DNA from: Wohlfahrtiimonas larvae
Lineage (GTDB): Bacteria > Pseudomonadota > Gammaproteobacteria > Cardiobacteriales > Wohlfahrtiimonadaceae
Reading direction: 5' to 3'
NCBI RefSeq assembly: GCF_039543665.1
Contig: NZ_BAABKE010000004.1
Location: forward strand, 1-64,000
Length of the DNA: 64,000 nucleotides
Shown piece by piece: positions 1 through 8,680 of the stretch. Both the position numbers and the translations under genes were made by a program. Position 1 is the stretch's first letter. Each line of letters starts with the position of its first letter. Below the pieces are notes generated by a model. That model was not told where the DNA came from, ran no database searches, and saw nothing but the letters and a program-made list of their open reading frames with translations.

Positions 1-393
1 ACTGCTTATAAATTGATGACAGTTGCACAAGTAAAAACACTTTTAGGTGTGCCAGCTGCTACACAAATTGTACAAACAACAGGTACAAGCACAACAGCTG
101 TGATGTCACAGAAAGCTGTGACTGATGCAATGATTGGCTTTAATCAAAAATATTATGATGTAATGTCTGAAAGAGTTAGAAAAACAAAATATACAAATAC
201 AACAGGCAAGCCGATTTTTGCAAGTTTATATAAAACAAACAATCAGTCTGGCGGATATTTCTATGTCGATGATCAAATCGTTGCATATTTTTCAAATGGT
301 GCTCAAACAGCAACAGCAACATCTATCATTATTCCGCCTGAATCTACATATTATTATGATGTTGCGCTCAGTAATTTTTGGGAATTAAGATAA
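1..393 (+). CDS. Phage tail fibre protein, C-terminal fragment
   Basis: The frame is open from the first base, so this is the last ~130 residues of a gene that begins left of the window. It contains a stretch reading STTAVMSQKAVTDA, which recurs in tail fibre and tail collar proteins of P2/Mu-like phages of Pasteurellaceae and Neisseriaceae. The end is rich in Thr, Ser, Asn and Tyr, as expected for a trimeric receptor-binding tip. The stop codon overlaps by one base the start of the next gene, a likely fibre assembly chaperone. Host specificity of the phage probably resides here. The missing N-terminus prevents firmer classification. Confidence 0.7.
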   Translation, partial: TAYKLMTVAQVKTLLGVPAATQIVQTTGTSTTAVMSQKAVTDAMIGFNQKYYDVMSERVRKTKYTNTTGKPIFASLYKTNNQSGGYFYVDDQIVAYFSNGAQTATATSIIIPPESTYYYDVALSNFWELR

Positions 394-788
394 TGAATAC
401 AAAACATTTTAAAGATAGTCAAAACAATACGTTTGGTTTAGATACAACATCTGAAAATTGGAAATCTTTTATTAGAGAAGATTGGATTGAAATAACAATT
501 GATGAAGCGCGAGCAATTGCGAATCCTCCACCAACTCAGCAAGAATTAGATCAACAACAAGAAGTTGAAAATATTGACTTTTTATCATCAGAAACACGCA
601 GAACAAGCGATGTTATAGCAATACTCGATGATGCGATCGAATTTGAAATCGCAACAGATGAAGAGATTGCACAGCATAAAGAGCTTAGAAAATATCGCTT
701 GATGTTATCGCGTGTACCAAATCAAGAAACGTGGCCATTAAACCCAACTTGGCCAACATGCCCAGAATTTTTTAAAACTAAGGAGTAA
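393..788 (+). CDS. Tail fibre assembly chaperone (Tfa-like)
   Basis: A protein of 131 residues starting at the ATG that overlaps the preceding stop (TAATG). It is acidic in the middle (a long Gln/Glu stretch, then an Asp/Glu-rich helix). It ends with a Trp/Pro-rich segment, YRLMLSRVPNQETWPLNP, followed by a second WP pair. This resembles the end of Tfa/GpG-type proteins, which fold or trimerise the fibre encoded just upstream. An in-frame TTG five codons earlier exists but the overlapping ATG is preferred. Assignment rests on position and the C-terminal W-P signature; overall similarity to P2 G is weak by eye. Confidence 0.6.
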   Translation: MNTKHFKDSQNNTFGLDTTSENWKSFIREDWIEITIDEARAIANPPPTQQELDQQQEVENIDFLSSETRRTSDVIAILDDAIEFEIATDEEIAQHKELRKYRLMLSRVPNQETWPLNPTWPTCPEFFKTKE

Positions 789-790
789 TC

Positions 791-952
791 ATGAAAATCT
801 TACGTGATTTCAAAGTTGGCCAACAGCATTTCCGCCGTGGTGGAATGTTCGTTAAGCCTTCAGTATTAACAGATCAACAAGTGGATCATTTGGTGCGCAT
901 TGGCTACTTGGAAGATACCAAAGCAGCTAAACAAAAGGAGAAAAACAAATGA
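791..952 (+). CDS. Small phage protein before the sheath gene
   Basis: A 53-residue protein with a good ribosome site (AAGGAG at 779-784) and a stop that overlaps the sheath ATG (ATGA). It begins MKILRDFKVGQQHFRRGG and ends in a Lys-rich tail. It has no cysteines, signal or membrane segment. Small proteins are frequently found in this slot directly ahead of the sheath gene in Mu/P2-like phages. The coupling (four-base overlap) says it is translated with the sheath. I do not recognise the family; a structural or head-tail connecting role would be a guess. Confidence 0.65.
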   Translation: MKILRDFKVGQQHFRRGGMFVKPSVLTDQQVDHLVRIGYLEDTKAAKQKEKNK

Positions 953-2118
953 GTGAATTTTTACATGGCGTACATGCGATTAATCGCAATGATGGCTACA
1001 TTGAATTACGTTCTAAATCAACGGCAGTCATTGCAACTATTTGTACAGCAAGCGATGCAGATGCAGAGTACTTCCCTTTGGATCAATGCACTTTGATCAC
1101 AAACTTAGATGAAGCGATCAAAAAAGCAGGTACGAAAGGCACACTCAAAGAAGTGTTGCGCGGTATTCAAGAAGAAGTGAATACAAATGTGATCGTAGTG
1201 CGCGTGGAAGAAGGTGAAACAGCAGAAGAAACAACAGCAAATGTGATTGGTAACTTGAATGCTGATGATAGCCGTACAGGTTTAAAAGCATTGGAATTGG
1301 CAGGTGATACAGGTTTATTGCCTAGTATTTTCATCATTCCAAAATATGATGCTGATAAAAGCGTTGCCATTGCTTTGGCTGAACATGCCAAGAAGTTTGC
1401 AGGGTTCACTTATATCAGTGCAAGTCATTGTGAAAATATTGCTGAAGCCATCAAATATCGTGAAGAGTTTGCATACGATGAAATGATGCTTGTTTATGGT
1501 GATGTCATCACGTTTAATCCTGATATTGGCTTACCAACTGAAACTTATGCAGTGGCTAAAATTGCGGGCTTACGTGCAAAATTGGATCAAGAAATTGGTT
1601 GGCATCAATCTATTTCAAATAATGCATTGTCAAACGTGCAAGGCTTAACAAAGCCAGTGACATATAACCCGATCAATGGCTATGGCACAGAAGCCAATAC
1701 TTTGAACGAAAAAGGCATCACTTGTTTAGTACGTGATGATGGTTATCGTGTTTGGGGCAATCGTACATGTGCAGCAGCAGACAGTGATAAATACTTTGAA
1801 GTATTCACTCGTTCATCACAAGTTGTGACGTTTGACTGTGCAAATTTGCTCAAAAACATGACGCAAGATAAGCCAATGACAAGAAAGTTATTGAAAGATT
1901 TTGAGGCTCGTGGCGTTAGCTATTTTGAAGCATTGACGTTGGCCAATAAAATTTTGGGTGGTCGTATTTTCTTGAACCCTGAAAAAAATAGCGTGGATGA
2001 TTTAATGAGTGGTAAGCCAGCTTGGTCAGTGAAGTTCACACCAACACCACCTGTTGAATCACCAGAAGTTGAAGTGATGATCACAGAAGAATACGTGAAA
2101 AGCGTTTTAGGAGGTTAA
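949..2118 (+). CDS. FI: Contractile tail sheath protein (P2 FI-like)
   Basis: 389 residues, close to the ~396 of P2 FI. It polymerises around the tail tube and contracts to drive the tube into the host. Family features seen are an N-terminal FLHGVHAIN opening, a central hydrophobic core (GLLPSIFIIP), the segment VWGNRTCAA about three quarters along, and a C-terminal insertion-arm region near NPEKNSVDDLMSG. AAGGAG at 935-940 supports the ATG at 949. It is followed after one base by the tube gene, the constant order of P2-type tail modules. Confidence 0.95.
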   Translation: MSEFLHGVHAINRNDGYIELRSKSTAVIATICTASDADAEYFPLDQCTLITNLDEAIKKAGTKGTLKEVLRGIQEEVNTNVIVVRVEEGETAEETTANVIGNLNADDSRTGLKALELAGDTGLLPSIFIIPKYDADKSVAIALAEHAKKFAGFTYISASHCENIAEAIKYREEFAYDEMMLVYGDVITFNPDIGLPTETYAVAKIAGLRAKLDQEIGWHQSISNNALSNVQGLTKPVTYNPINGYGTEANTLNEKGITCLVRDDGYRVWGNRTCAAADSDKYFEVFTRSSQVVTFDCANLLKNMTQDKPMTRKLLKDFEARGVSYFEALTLANKILGGRIFLNPEKNSVDDLMSGKPAWSVKFTPTPPVESPEVEVMITEEYVKSVLGG

Positions 2119-2119
2119 T

Positions 2120-2641
2120 GTGAGTGGCATTGTATTACCAAAAATTTTAATGGGCTTTGACGTTGTTTTTAATGGTGAAGATTATGCGGGTAAATGTGAA
2201 AAATTCAAATTACCAAAAAATAGCCCAATTTTAGAAGTGCTCAAGGCAGGTGGCTTCACTCGTGGCTTAAAAGTCAAAGTGGGTGAATCTGAAGATTGGT
2301 CAGCAGAATTCACAACCAAAGGCTTAGATTTAGGTTTGCTAACATCTAATTCATGCACGCCAGATGATCAGATCATCAAAATCTATGGTTCTTTGAAAGA
2401 TGGTGATTCCTGTAATGAGTCAGCGTTTGAAGCCACATTTTGGGGTCAATTGGAAGAAGCAGATCCAGGTGAATCTAGCACAGGTGAATTGGGTGAAAAC
2501 TCAGTGAAATTCGCACCTGCTCGCATTGAATACAAACTCAATGGTGTAGAAATCTACTATGAGGACATCATGGGTATGGTTCGCAGAATCAACGGCATAG
2601 ATGTACTTGAACAACGCAGAAATAATTTAGCACGTAAATAA
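2120..2641 (+). CDS. FII: Major tail tube protein (P2 FII-like)
   Basis: 173 residues, essentially the length of P2 FII (172). It forms the inner tube inside the sheath. It starts at GTG (2120), immediately after the sheath stop and just behind a strong GGAGG. The family pattern is visible in LPKILMGFDVVFNGEDYAGKCEKFKLPK near the start and in EYKLNGVEIYYEDIMGMVRRINGIDVL near the end (both in pieces of the protein, not adjacent). Tight spacing to sheath and chaperone genes indicates one late transcript. Confidence 0.93.
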   Translation: MSGIVLPKILMGFDVVFNGEDYAGKCEKFKLPKNSPILEVLKAGGFTRGLKVKVGESEDWSAEFTTKGLDLGLLTSNSCTPDDQIIKIYGSLKDGDSCNESAFEATFWGQLEEADPGESSTGELGENSVKFAPARIEYKLNGVEIYYEDIMGMVRRINGIDVLEQRRNNLARK

Positions 2642-2651
2642 GGAAAATATT

Positions 2652-2945
2652 ATGGCAAATGTAACAGTTACATTAAAACGTCCGTTGAAAGTCAACGAAA
2701 CAGAAATCACAAGCATTGAATTGCGTGAACCCAACCTTTTGGCATTGCGTGATGTACCAATCAACTTATTGCAATTGGGTCAAGGCTCTACATTATCTGT
2801 ATTGTTGCCACGAATTTCAACGCCAACTTTGACAGATACGATGCTCAATCGTTTATCTGCTGCGGACTTGGGCAAAATTTCCATTGCGGTGGCAGGTTTT
2901 TTTACAGAAACGGCGAGCGAATCAAGCGAAGAGATTCAGAGCTAA
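2652..2945 (+). CDS. E: Tail assembly chaperone, zero-frame product (P2 E-like)
   Basis: 97 residues, similar to P2 gpE (91). It sits between tube and tape-measure genes, where P2-type phages encode a chaperone that coats the tape-measure protein before tube polymerisation. It begins MANVTVTLKRPLKVNETEI and contains LREPNLLALRDVP, typical of the GpE/Mu-gp41-like tail chaperone group. The frame contains a run of seven T residues at codons 83-84, from which a longer -1 product can be made. AAGGAAA precedes the ATG. Confidence 0.85.
   Translation: MANVTVTLKRPLKVNETEITSIELREPNLLALRDVPINLLQLGQGSTLSVLLPRISTPTLTDTMLNRLSAADLGKISIAVAGFFTETASESSEEIQS
2897..2903 (+). other. Programmed -1 frameshift site (TTTTTTT)
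   Basis: In the E frame the bases read GGT TTT TTT ACA, so 2897-2903 is a perfect X XXY YYZ heptamer. A one-base slip back continues into a frame open from 2903 to the stop at 3119-3121, right up to the tape-measure gene. P2 and many tailed phages make E and E-E' by exactly this mechanism. Confidence 0.85.
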
Positions 2946-3121
2946 AAATCCCTGATCCCTTCCCTACACCGATTTATCGTGAAGAGATGATGAAGGGCTT
3001 GGGCTTAACATTCTCATTCATTTCTATGCGTGAAATGAATGAGATGAGCTTATCAGAGTTTCTCATTTGGTTAGAAAGTGCCAAAGAACACAATGATAAA
3101 GAACGCGAACGTATGGAGTAG
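2903..3121 (+). CDS. Tail chaperone E' extension, read by -1 frameshift
   Basis: This 72-codon frame has no start of its own near the join and continues the E product after slippage at 2897-2903. The fusion would be 156 residues (84 from E plus 72). The extension contains PFPTPIYREEMMKGLG, then a Met/Glu-rich helix ending in LIWLESAKEHNDKERER. Its position and size match the E' part of P2 (E+E' 142 residues). Independent translation is unlikely because the only ATG codons lie well inside the domain. Confidence 0.82.
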   Translation, partial: YRNGERIKRRDSELKIPDPFPTPIYREEMMKGLGLTFSFISMREMNEMSLSEFLIWLESAKEHNDKERERME

Positions 3122-3126
3122 CAATA

Positions 3127-5565
3127 ATGGCAGATTTAAAATTAATGTTACGTTTGGAGGCTTTAGATAAAGCAACCAAGCCACTCAGAAATTTACAAGG
3201 TGCAATCAATGACACTAGCAGAGCTGCCGCTGCTCAACGTAAACGCTTATTAGAATTACAACGCACATTAAACAATGCGCCTGCCAACCGTGCCCAATTT
3301 GAACAAATGCAACGCACTCGCAAAGAAATGGACCTAACAACGGCAGCTATTGCTCGACAAGAACGACAAATCAAACTGTGGGCTAGAACACGTGATGCAC
3401 GCAGTTCTGGCAAACAGATGATGATGAATGGTTCAATGAAAGTCATGACTGCTATGGGAGCAGGTTATGGTGTAACAAGATTTTTAAATGTTGGTGCTGA
3501 CTTTGAAGAGACAATGAGCAGAGTGCAAGCATTAACTCTTTTAAAAAAAGATGATGCTTTAATGAAAGCACTTAACCAGAATGCGCGAGATTTAGGTAAA
3601 ACAACATGGGCAAGCGCTACCCAAGTTGCTGGCGGTCAAGCTTTCTATGCACAAGCAGGTTTTAAACCAACAGAAATTATACAAGCCATGGAAAGTACAC
3701 TAAACCTTGCTCGTGCTGGTCGTTTAGAAATTGACAGAGCTGCTGATATTAACTCTAATATTCTTACAGCATTTGGTTTAACCGCATCAGATTCTGAAAA
3801 AGTAGCCAACTCATTATCCGCAGCATTTACACGAACGAATGTAGATATGGAAATGCTTGGGCAGAGTATGAAATATATGGCACCTTCTGCAAAATCCTTG
3901 GGAATGTCTATTGATGAATCATTAGCAATGGTTGGCTTACTTGGTAATGTAGGGATACAAGCAGATCAAGCAGGTACTTCGATGCGTAAAATCCAATTAC
4001 GTTTAGCTGCACCACCATCAGGCGCAAGAAAAGCCTTAGATGAATTAAAGATAAAAGTTACTGATGACAAAGGTAATTTAAGAAAAATAGCAGATATTTT
4101 TCAAGAAATGTTTATCAAAACCCAAAATCTTGGCAACGCAGATAAAATGCGTTTACTTTCAGCTATTTCTGGTATTGAAGCATCATCAGCAATGGCAACT
4201 TTTGTTGAAAGTGACTTTTATAAGAACTATGGTACTTTATTTGATGATATTTCATCAGCATATAGTAGAAATGAACTTCAGGTTGCTGCATCAGTTATGG
4301 CAGATAATCTAAAAGGTGACATAAAAGACCTAAATTCAGCATGGGAAGAATTTAGAATTTCTGTCTTTTTCACTAATAATGCAGGCTTACGCAATATCAC
4401 ACAGTCTTTAACTGATATCATGCGTCAAATCAATGATTTTACAGCCAAGAATCCAGAATTAATCAGCAATTTATCCAAAATCACTGGCAGTGCTATCGCA
4501 TTAACCGCAGCAATTGGTGGTATTACCATGGCAGCAGGTTTATTGAAGTTTGCTTTTGTGGGACATCCCATCATCACTGCCCTAACCCTTGCCGTATTTT
4601 TGGGCATGCAGCTGTATGATAATTTTGATGCGATCATGGAACTTTGGAATAGCTCCCCAACTTTTAGATGGATTGCATCCCTAACAGCCATTGGTTCAGG
4701 TCTTGCTTTAATCGTAGCATTTGCAATGAAATTCAAAGTGTTATTGGCTAGTGCTGCATTTGCTAAATCAGCAACACTATTTATGACAATGGCGACAGGC
4801 ATCAAAGCTATGGGTATGGCTATGCTCACAAATCCTGTATTTTGGTTTTTAGCTGCATTAGGTTTTGCTATTTATGCCGTGTATAAAAATTGGGATACGC
4901 TCGTTTGGTTCTGGCAAGAAGGTGCTGGCATCATGCAAAAAGATGTTGGTAATTTACTTGCAAAAATACCTGGCATTGGTGGTGCATTAAAATTGGTTTG
5001 GGATGTGATGTCAGCAGGAACATCAACATCTATCGCTGGGCTTAAATTAGTCTATGATCTGCTTACTAATTGGGATGGCACAATTTTACGTTTATCAGGT
5101 CATTGGGATGATCTCTCAATGAATGCCCAACGTTTTTGGAATGACTTCAAAGAAGTAGGCGCACCAATCATTGATTGGTTCTCAAGTGCTATTGAACTAA
5201 TTATGAATGGCTTAAATGGCATTGTGAGTATTTATGACAATATCGTTGGTAAAACTAATACTGACATGTATGACCGCATGGATATTCTTGGCAAAACAGG
5301 ATTAACATTCAGTGAATTTAATAATTTACCTGAAGCAACGCAACTATTAGCGATGGGCGTAAATCAACCATTTCAACCGATGGATATTCCTGTTCCATCT
5401 GGTCCTAGATTACCACAACCACCAACAACACAATCCAATCAAACTATTCACCAAACCAACACGATCATTATTAATGGTGCAGGTGATCCAAAAGCTGTAG
5501 GCGATAGAGTGGCTGATACACTTAAACAGCATAAGATTAATGCTGAATTAAAGGATGCTCACTGA
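3127..5565 (+). CDS. T: Tail tape measure protein (P2 T-like)
   Basis: 812 residues, against 815 in P2 T. It sets tail length and leaves the tail during DNA delivery. The first ~110 residues are a basic coiled coil rich in Arg, Gln and Leu. Residues ~115-330 match the phage minor tail (TP901-type) core, with GADFEETMSRVQAL, an AGFKPTEIIQAMESTL segment and DQAGTSMRKIQLRL. Several hydrophobic helices follow (about residues 450-600), then a Gly/Pro/Gln-rich tail. The gene overlaps the U start by one base. Shorter frames inside it on either strand are shadows. Confidence 0.95.
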   Translation: MADLKLMLRLEALDKATKPLRNLQGAINDTSRAAAAQRKRLLELQRTLNNAPANRAQFEQMQRTRKEMDLTTAAIARQERQIKLWARTRDARSSGKQMMMNGSMKVMTAMGAGYGVTRFLNVGADFEETMSRVQALTLLKKDDALMKALNQNARDLGKTTWASATQVAGGQAFYAQAGFKPTEIIQAMESTLNLARAGRLEIDRAADINSNILTAFGLTASDSEKVANSLSAAFTRTNVDMEMLGQSMKYMAPSAKSLGMSIDESLAMVGLLGNVGIQADQAGTSMRKIQLRLAAPPSGARKALDELKIKVTDDKGNLRKIADIFQEMFIKTQNLGNADKMRLLSAISGIEASSAMATFVESDFYKNYGTLFDDISSAYSRNELQVAASVMADNLKGDIKDLNSAWEEFRISVFFTNNAGLRNITQSLTDIMRQINDFTAKNPELISNLSKITGSAIALTAAIGGITMAAGLLKFAFVGHPIITALTLAVFLGMQLYDNFDAIMELWNSSPTFRWIASLTAIGSGLALIVAFAMKFKVLLASAAFAKSATLFMTMATGIKAMGMAMLTNPVFWFLAALGFAIYAVYKNWDTLVWFWQEGAGIMQKDVGNLLAKIPGIGGALKLVWDVMSAGTSTSIAGLKLVYDLLTNWDGTILRLSGHWDDLSMNAQRFWNDFKEVGAPIIDWFSSAIELIMNGLNGIVSIYDNIVGKTNTDMYDRMDILGKTGLTFSEFNNLPEATQLLAMGVNQPFQPMDIPVPSGPRLPQPPTTQSNQTIHQTNTIIINGAGDPKAVGDRVADTLKQHKINAELKDAH

Positions 5566-5999
5566 TGAATATTTCAATGATGTGGGGCTTGTTCCCCTTT
5601 TCAGTCAAAACCATGCCACATGAAGAGTATGAGAAAACCACTACTTTTAAATATGCTGAAAACAACCGCGTGGGCAAAAGTAACAGCTTACAATTCATGG
5701 GCAAAGGCAACGATGAAATTACACTCAAAGGTGTATTATTCCCAATGATCACAGGTGGGCGTCATGTCGTTGATCTATTCAAAGTGCAATGTGAACTTGG
5801 CATTGCCTTCCCTTTGATTGAATCAAGTGGCCGAATTCATGGCACATTTGTGTGTACTTCTATTGTTGAAACGTGCAAATATTTGGAATCCAACAACGCA
5901 CCCAATCGCATTGACTTCACGATCTCATTCAAACGATCAGGTGATGATATTTTAGATTATGCTAGTATCATCACAACGCAATTGGTGAGTTTGATATGA
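5565..5999 (+). CDS. U: Phage tail protein (P2 U-like)
   Basis: 144 residues; P2 U has 159. The start ATG overlaps the tape-measure stop (TGATG). The family is recognised by the opening MMWGLFPFSV, the central LQFMGKGNDEITLKGVLFP motif with G-D-I-LxG, and the end region IDFTISFKR. U-type proteins act at tail completion near the tube terminus. The gene overlaps D by four bases (ATGA), so U and D are translationally coupled. Confidence 0.92.
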   Translation: MNISMMWGLFPFSVKTMPHEEYEKTTTFKYAENNRVGKSNSLQFMGKGNDEITLKGVLFPMITGGRHVVDLFKVQCELGIAFPLIESSGRIHGTFVCTSIVETCKYLESNNAPNRIDFTISFKRSGDDILDYASIITTQLVSLI

Positions 6000-6994
6000 A
6001 TATATTATCTACTGGCGTATTAACACCACACTATATGATCATGATGGAAGGCAATGACATCACACAAGCATTTGCCAACCGTTTGATCAGTTTAAACTTG
6101 ATTGATAACAGTGGCTTTGAAGCTGATTCTGTCACGATCACGATTGATGATGCAGATGGCAAAGTAGAATTGCCAAAAACAGGCGTGAAATTAGATGTAT
6201 TCATTGGCTTCAAAGAGAAACTGCTCATTGATAAAGGCACATTTGTGGTGGATAGCATTACGCATTCAGGTGCACCAGATGTCATTGAAATCGGTGCAAA
6301 GTCAGCTGATTTTCGTGAAAAATTCATTGAACAACGTAATCATGCTTATCACAATAAAACCATTGAAGAGATTCTCAATGAAATTGCGAAGCGTTATGAA
6401 TATAAAACTGCGATCAGTGATTCATTAAAAATCATCAAAATAAATGACTTACAGCAATCCAATGAATCTGACGCTAATCTTTTAACGCGCCTGGCAATTG
6501 AATATGATGCTGTGGCCACAATCAAAAAAGGCACACTGTTATTTTTGGAAGCAGGATCAGGCAAAACAGCAAGTGGTCAAGAACTACCTGAAGTAATTAT
6601 TACTCGTAAAGATGGTGATAAACACAGCTATCAAGTGAGTGATCGTAATGCTTATACAGGTGTGATCGCTAAATATAATGATGCAAAAGGTGGCAGACGC
6701 AAACAGGTTATTTTTGGCAAAGATGATAAAACTAAAATGCTCCGCACAACATTCAGAAGTGAAGATGAAGCCATGCGAGCAGCTGAAAAAGAGATGCAAC
6801 GCCTAGCACGTGGTAAAGAAAGCTTTAATTTCTTTCTCGCCATTGGCCAACCTGAAACATTGGCATGTTCACCAGTCAAAGTGATGGGCTTTAAAAAAGA
6901 TATAGACGAAAAAAAATGGATCGCTAATCGTGTGATCCATTCTTTGGGGGATAATGGTCTAACTACTCAGGTTGAGGCTGAAGTGAAACCATAA
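5996..6994 (+). CDS. D: Phage late control protein D, tail spike hub-like (GpD)
   Basis: 332 residues, somewhat shorter than P2 D (387). GpD-family proteins are baseplate hub components homologous to T4 gp27 and VgrG N-termini. Family features are the ITIDDADGKVELPKTG segment near residue 50, the FRSEDEAMRAAEKEMQRLARG helix around 250-270, and ESFNFFLAIGQPETLACSPVKV toward the end. It is the last + strand late gene here. In P2 an ogr gene follows D; here the Ogr-like protein is instead in the early operon at 11753. Confidence 0.93.
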   Translation: MNILSTGVLTPHYMIMMEGNDITQAFANRLISLNLIDNSGFEADSVTITIDDADGKVELPKTGVKLDVFIGFKEKLLIDKGTFVVDSITHSGAPDVIEIGAKSADFREKFIEQRNHAYHNKTIEEILNEIAKRYEYKTAISDSLKIIKINDLQQSNESDANLLTRLAIEYDAVATIKKGTLLFLEAGSGKTASGQELPEVIITRKDGDKHSYQVSDRNAYTGVIAKYNDAKGGRRKQVIFGKDDKTKMLRTTFRSEDEAMRAAEKEMQRLARGKESFNFFLAIGQPETLACSPVKVMGFKKDIDEKKWIANRVIHSLGDNGLTTQVEAEVKP

Positions 6995-7000
6995 TAATTA

Positions 7001-8671
7001 TTATTTAGAAGTATCATTACCTGTGAGCATCTTACCAGCCTCCAATGCTTTACCAGCTAATTCAGTACCAGAATCAATAGGATTTTTTACAATAGCTTGT
7101 TTATCTAGGGTATTAGAAGGATTAAAAGATACACTGTTAATTAAATCTTGCATTAATTGCTCCAATAATTCTGTTTCATTATTGCTCCCTATGCTCTCAA
7201 TTTGTTGTTTAAAACTACTATATGAACTAGCAACAGCTTCTTTGTGAGCATACTCCTGCTGCAATCGTATTGCCCCATTTAATTTAGAGGAGATAAAAGT
7301 AGTTAACCAAGCAAGCAGCCCAATAAATGGTAATTGCATTAATATTTTGGAAAAAACTAATGTTAAACTAATATCCCCCGATTGAGCGTATATGTATAAA
7401 TTATACAAACCTAATGCTAAAAATGTTCCATATAAAAATTTTAATGCAGTCGTGTATCCCTTAATTTCCTCATTAAATGATTCTTTAGCTATCTTGTAGG
7501 AACTCGCTAATCCTACACTCATAGCAGATGGCAATAATTCTTCAATTTTTGTCGTGAATCTTTTATAAGTATTTTCATATTCTATGATCTTTTTATCAAC
7601 CTCATCTTTTTTCTTTGCAAAAAAATTTTCTAGCTCTTTAGCTTGTTCCTTCGTTTTAGCTTGTATTGCATCAAGAGAATCGTTGGTTTCTTCTAATTTT
7701 TCATCTAAATCGTCAATTCTACTCTCAGCACCATCTTCAGCAAATAACTTTTCCACTAAATCATCAATTTTAGATTTAGCACCTTCTTCTCCAAACAACT
7801 TTTCCACTAAATCATCAATTTTAGATTCAGCACCTTCTTCTCCAAACAACTTTTCATCTAAATCATCAATTTTAGATTCAGTACCTTCCTCTCCAAACAG
7901 TTTTTCATTCAATGTATCAATTTTAGATTCAGTACCATCTTCACCAAATAGTTTTTCATCTAATGCATCAATTTTAGATTCAGCACCATCTTCGCCAAAT
8001 AGCTTTTCATCTAACGCATCAATTTTAAATTCAGTGCCATCTTCACCAAATAGCTTTTCATCTAATGAATCAATTTTAGATTCAGCACCATCTTCACCAA
8101 ATAGCTTTTCATCTAATGCATCAATTTTAGATTCAGCACCATCTTCACCAAATAGCTTTTCATCTAATGCATCAATTTTAAATTCAGCACCATCTTCGCC
8201 AAATAGCTTTTCATTCAATGCATCGATTCTAGTTTTTACATTTGTTTCTGTTGTAGATAATTTATCATCTACAACTTTAAGCCGTTCTGTCGTATCTGAT
8301 TCTACTGTCACTAACTTTTCATCTAATGCATCGACTCTAGCTTTTACATCTGTTTCTGATGTAGATAATTTGCCATCTACAACTTTAAGCCGTTCTGCCG
8401 TATCTGATTCTGCCGCCACTAACTTTTCATCTAATGCATCGACTCTAGCTTTTACATCTGTTTCTGATGTAGATAATTTGCCATCTACAATTTTAAGTCG
8501 TTCTTTCGTATCTGATTCTGCTACCACTAACTTTTCATCTAATGCATCAACTCTATTTTTTACATTTGTTTCTGTTGTAGATAATTTGTCATCTAAAGCT
8601 TTAATTTTGATTTCAATAGTTGTAATTTTAGTATCATCTACTTTTGTAGCATTTTCATCTTCTGTACTCAT
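7001..8671 (-). CDS. Prophage coiled-coil repeat membrane protein
   Basis: 556 residues, family not recognised. Residues 41-148 are three 36-residue repeats (VDALDEKL...ERLK..D.KLST.ET.VK.R). Residues 149-318 are ten 17-residue repeats of the type IDALDEKLFGEDGAESK. Both are amphipathic and should form a long alpha-helical rod. A further helical stretch (320-378) leads to two membrane segments at about 409-429 and 440-461 and a ~95-residue C-terminal tail. With no signal peptide, the rod is probably cytoplasmic and tethered by the hairpin, though the reverse topology is possible. It is the last gene of the repressor-led block and would be expressed in the lysogen. Confidence 0.85.
   Translation of the reverse strand: MSTEDENATKVDDTKITTIEIKIKALDDKLSTTETNVKNRVDALDEKLVVAESDTKERLKIVDGKLSTSETDVKARVDALDEKLVAAESDTAERLKVVDGKLSTSETDVKARVDALDEKLVTVESDTTERLKVVDDKLSTTETNVKTRIDALNEKLFGEDGAEFKIDALDEKLFGEDGAESKIDALDEKLFGEDGAESKIDSLDEKLFGEDGTEFKIDALDEKLFGEDGAESKIDALDEKLFGEDGTESKIDTLNEKLFGEEGTESKIDDLDEKLFGEEGAESKIDDLVEKLFGEEGAKSKIDDLVEKLFAEDGAESRIDDLDEKLEETNDSLDAIQAKTKEQAKELENFFAKKKDEVDKKIIEYENTYKRFTTKIEELLPSAMSVGLASSYKIAKESFNEEIKGYTTALKFLYGTFLALGLYNLYIYAQSGDISLTLVFSKILMQLPFIGLLAWLTTFISSKLNGAIRLQQEYAHKEAVASSYSSFKQQIESIGSNNETELLEQLMQDLINSVSFNPSNTLDKQAIVKNPIDSGTELAGKALEAGKMLTGNDTSK
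7718..8227. repeat. Ten tandem 51-bp units coding a 17-residue repeat
   Basis: On the minus strand each unit encodes I-D-x-L-D/N/V-E-K-L-F-G/A-E-D/E-G-A/T-E/K-x-K/R. Units in the middle are nearly identical at the DNA level; those near 7718 have drifted (EEG, VEKL forms). Unit length is a multiple of three, so copy-number changes keep the frame. This is not a CRISPR array: there are no unique spacers. Confidence 0.93.
8228..8551. repeat. Three tandem 108-bp units coding a 36-residue repeat
   Basis: Three direct copies within the same gene, each encoding VDALDEKLV..ESDT.ERLK.VD.KLST.ET.VK.R. A fourth, partial relative precedes them in the protein (residues 24-40). The shared D-x-L-D-E-K-L core shows that both repeat types derive from one ancestral helix module. 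Confidence 0.9.
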
Positions 8672-8680
8672 AATTATTAA

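Noticed and set aside
4425..4829. 134-codon minus-strand frame inside the tape-measure gene
   Set aside because: It is hydrophobic only because it mirrors the tape-measure membrane-like helices. It opposes the direction of the late operon and has no ribosome site.
6995..7000. Palindromic AT run between gene D and the coiled-coil gene as a terminator
   Set aside because: The TAATAATTATTA stretch has no G-C pairs and no stable stem; convergent termination may occur here but is not supported.
7718..8551. Possible CRISPR array from regularly spaced repeats
   Set aside because: Units are directly adjacent, in frame and protein-coding; there are no distinct spacers and no cas genes.
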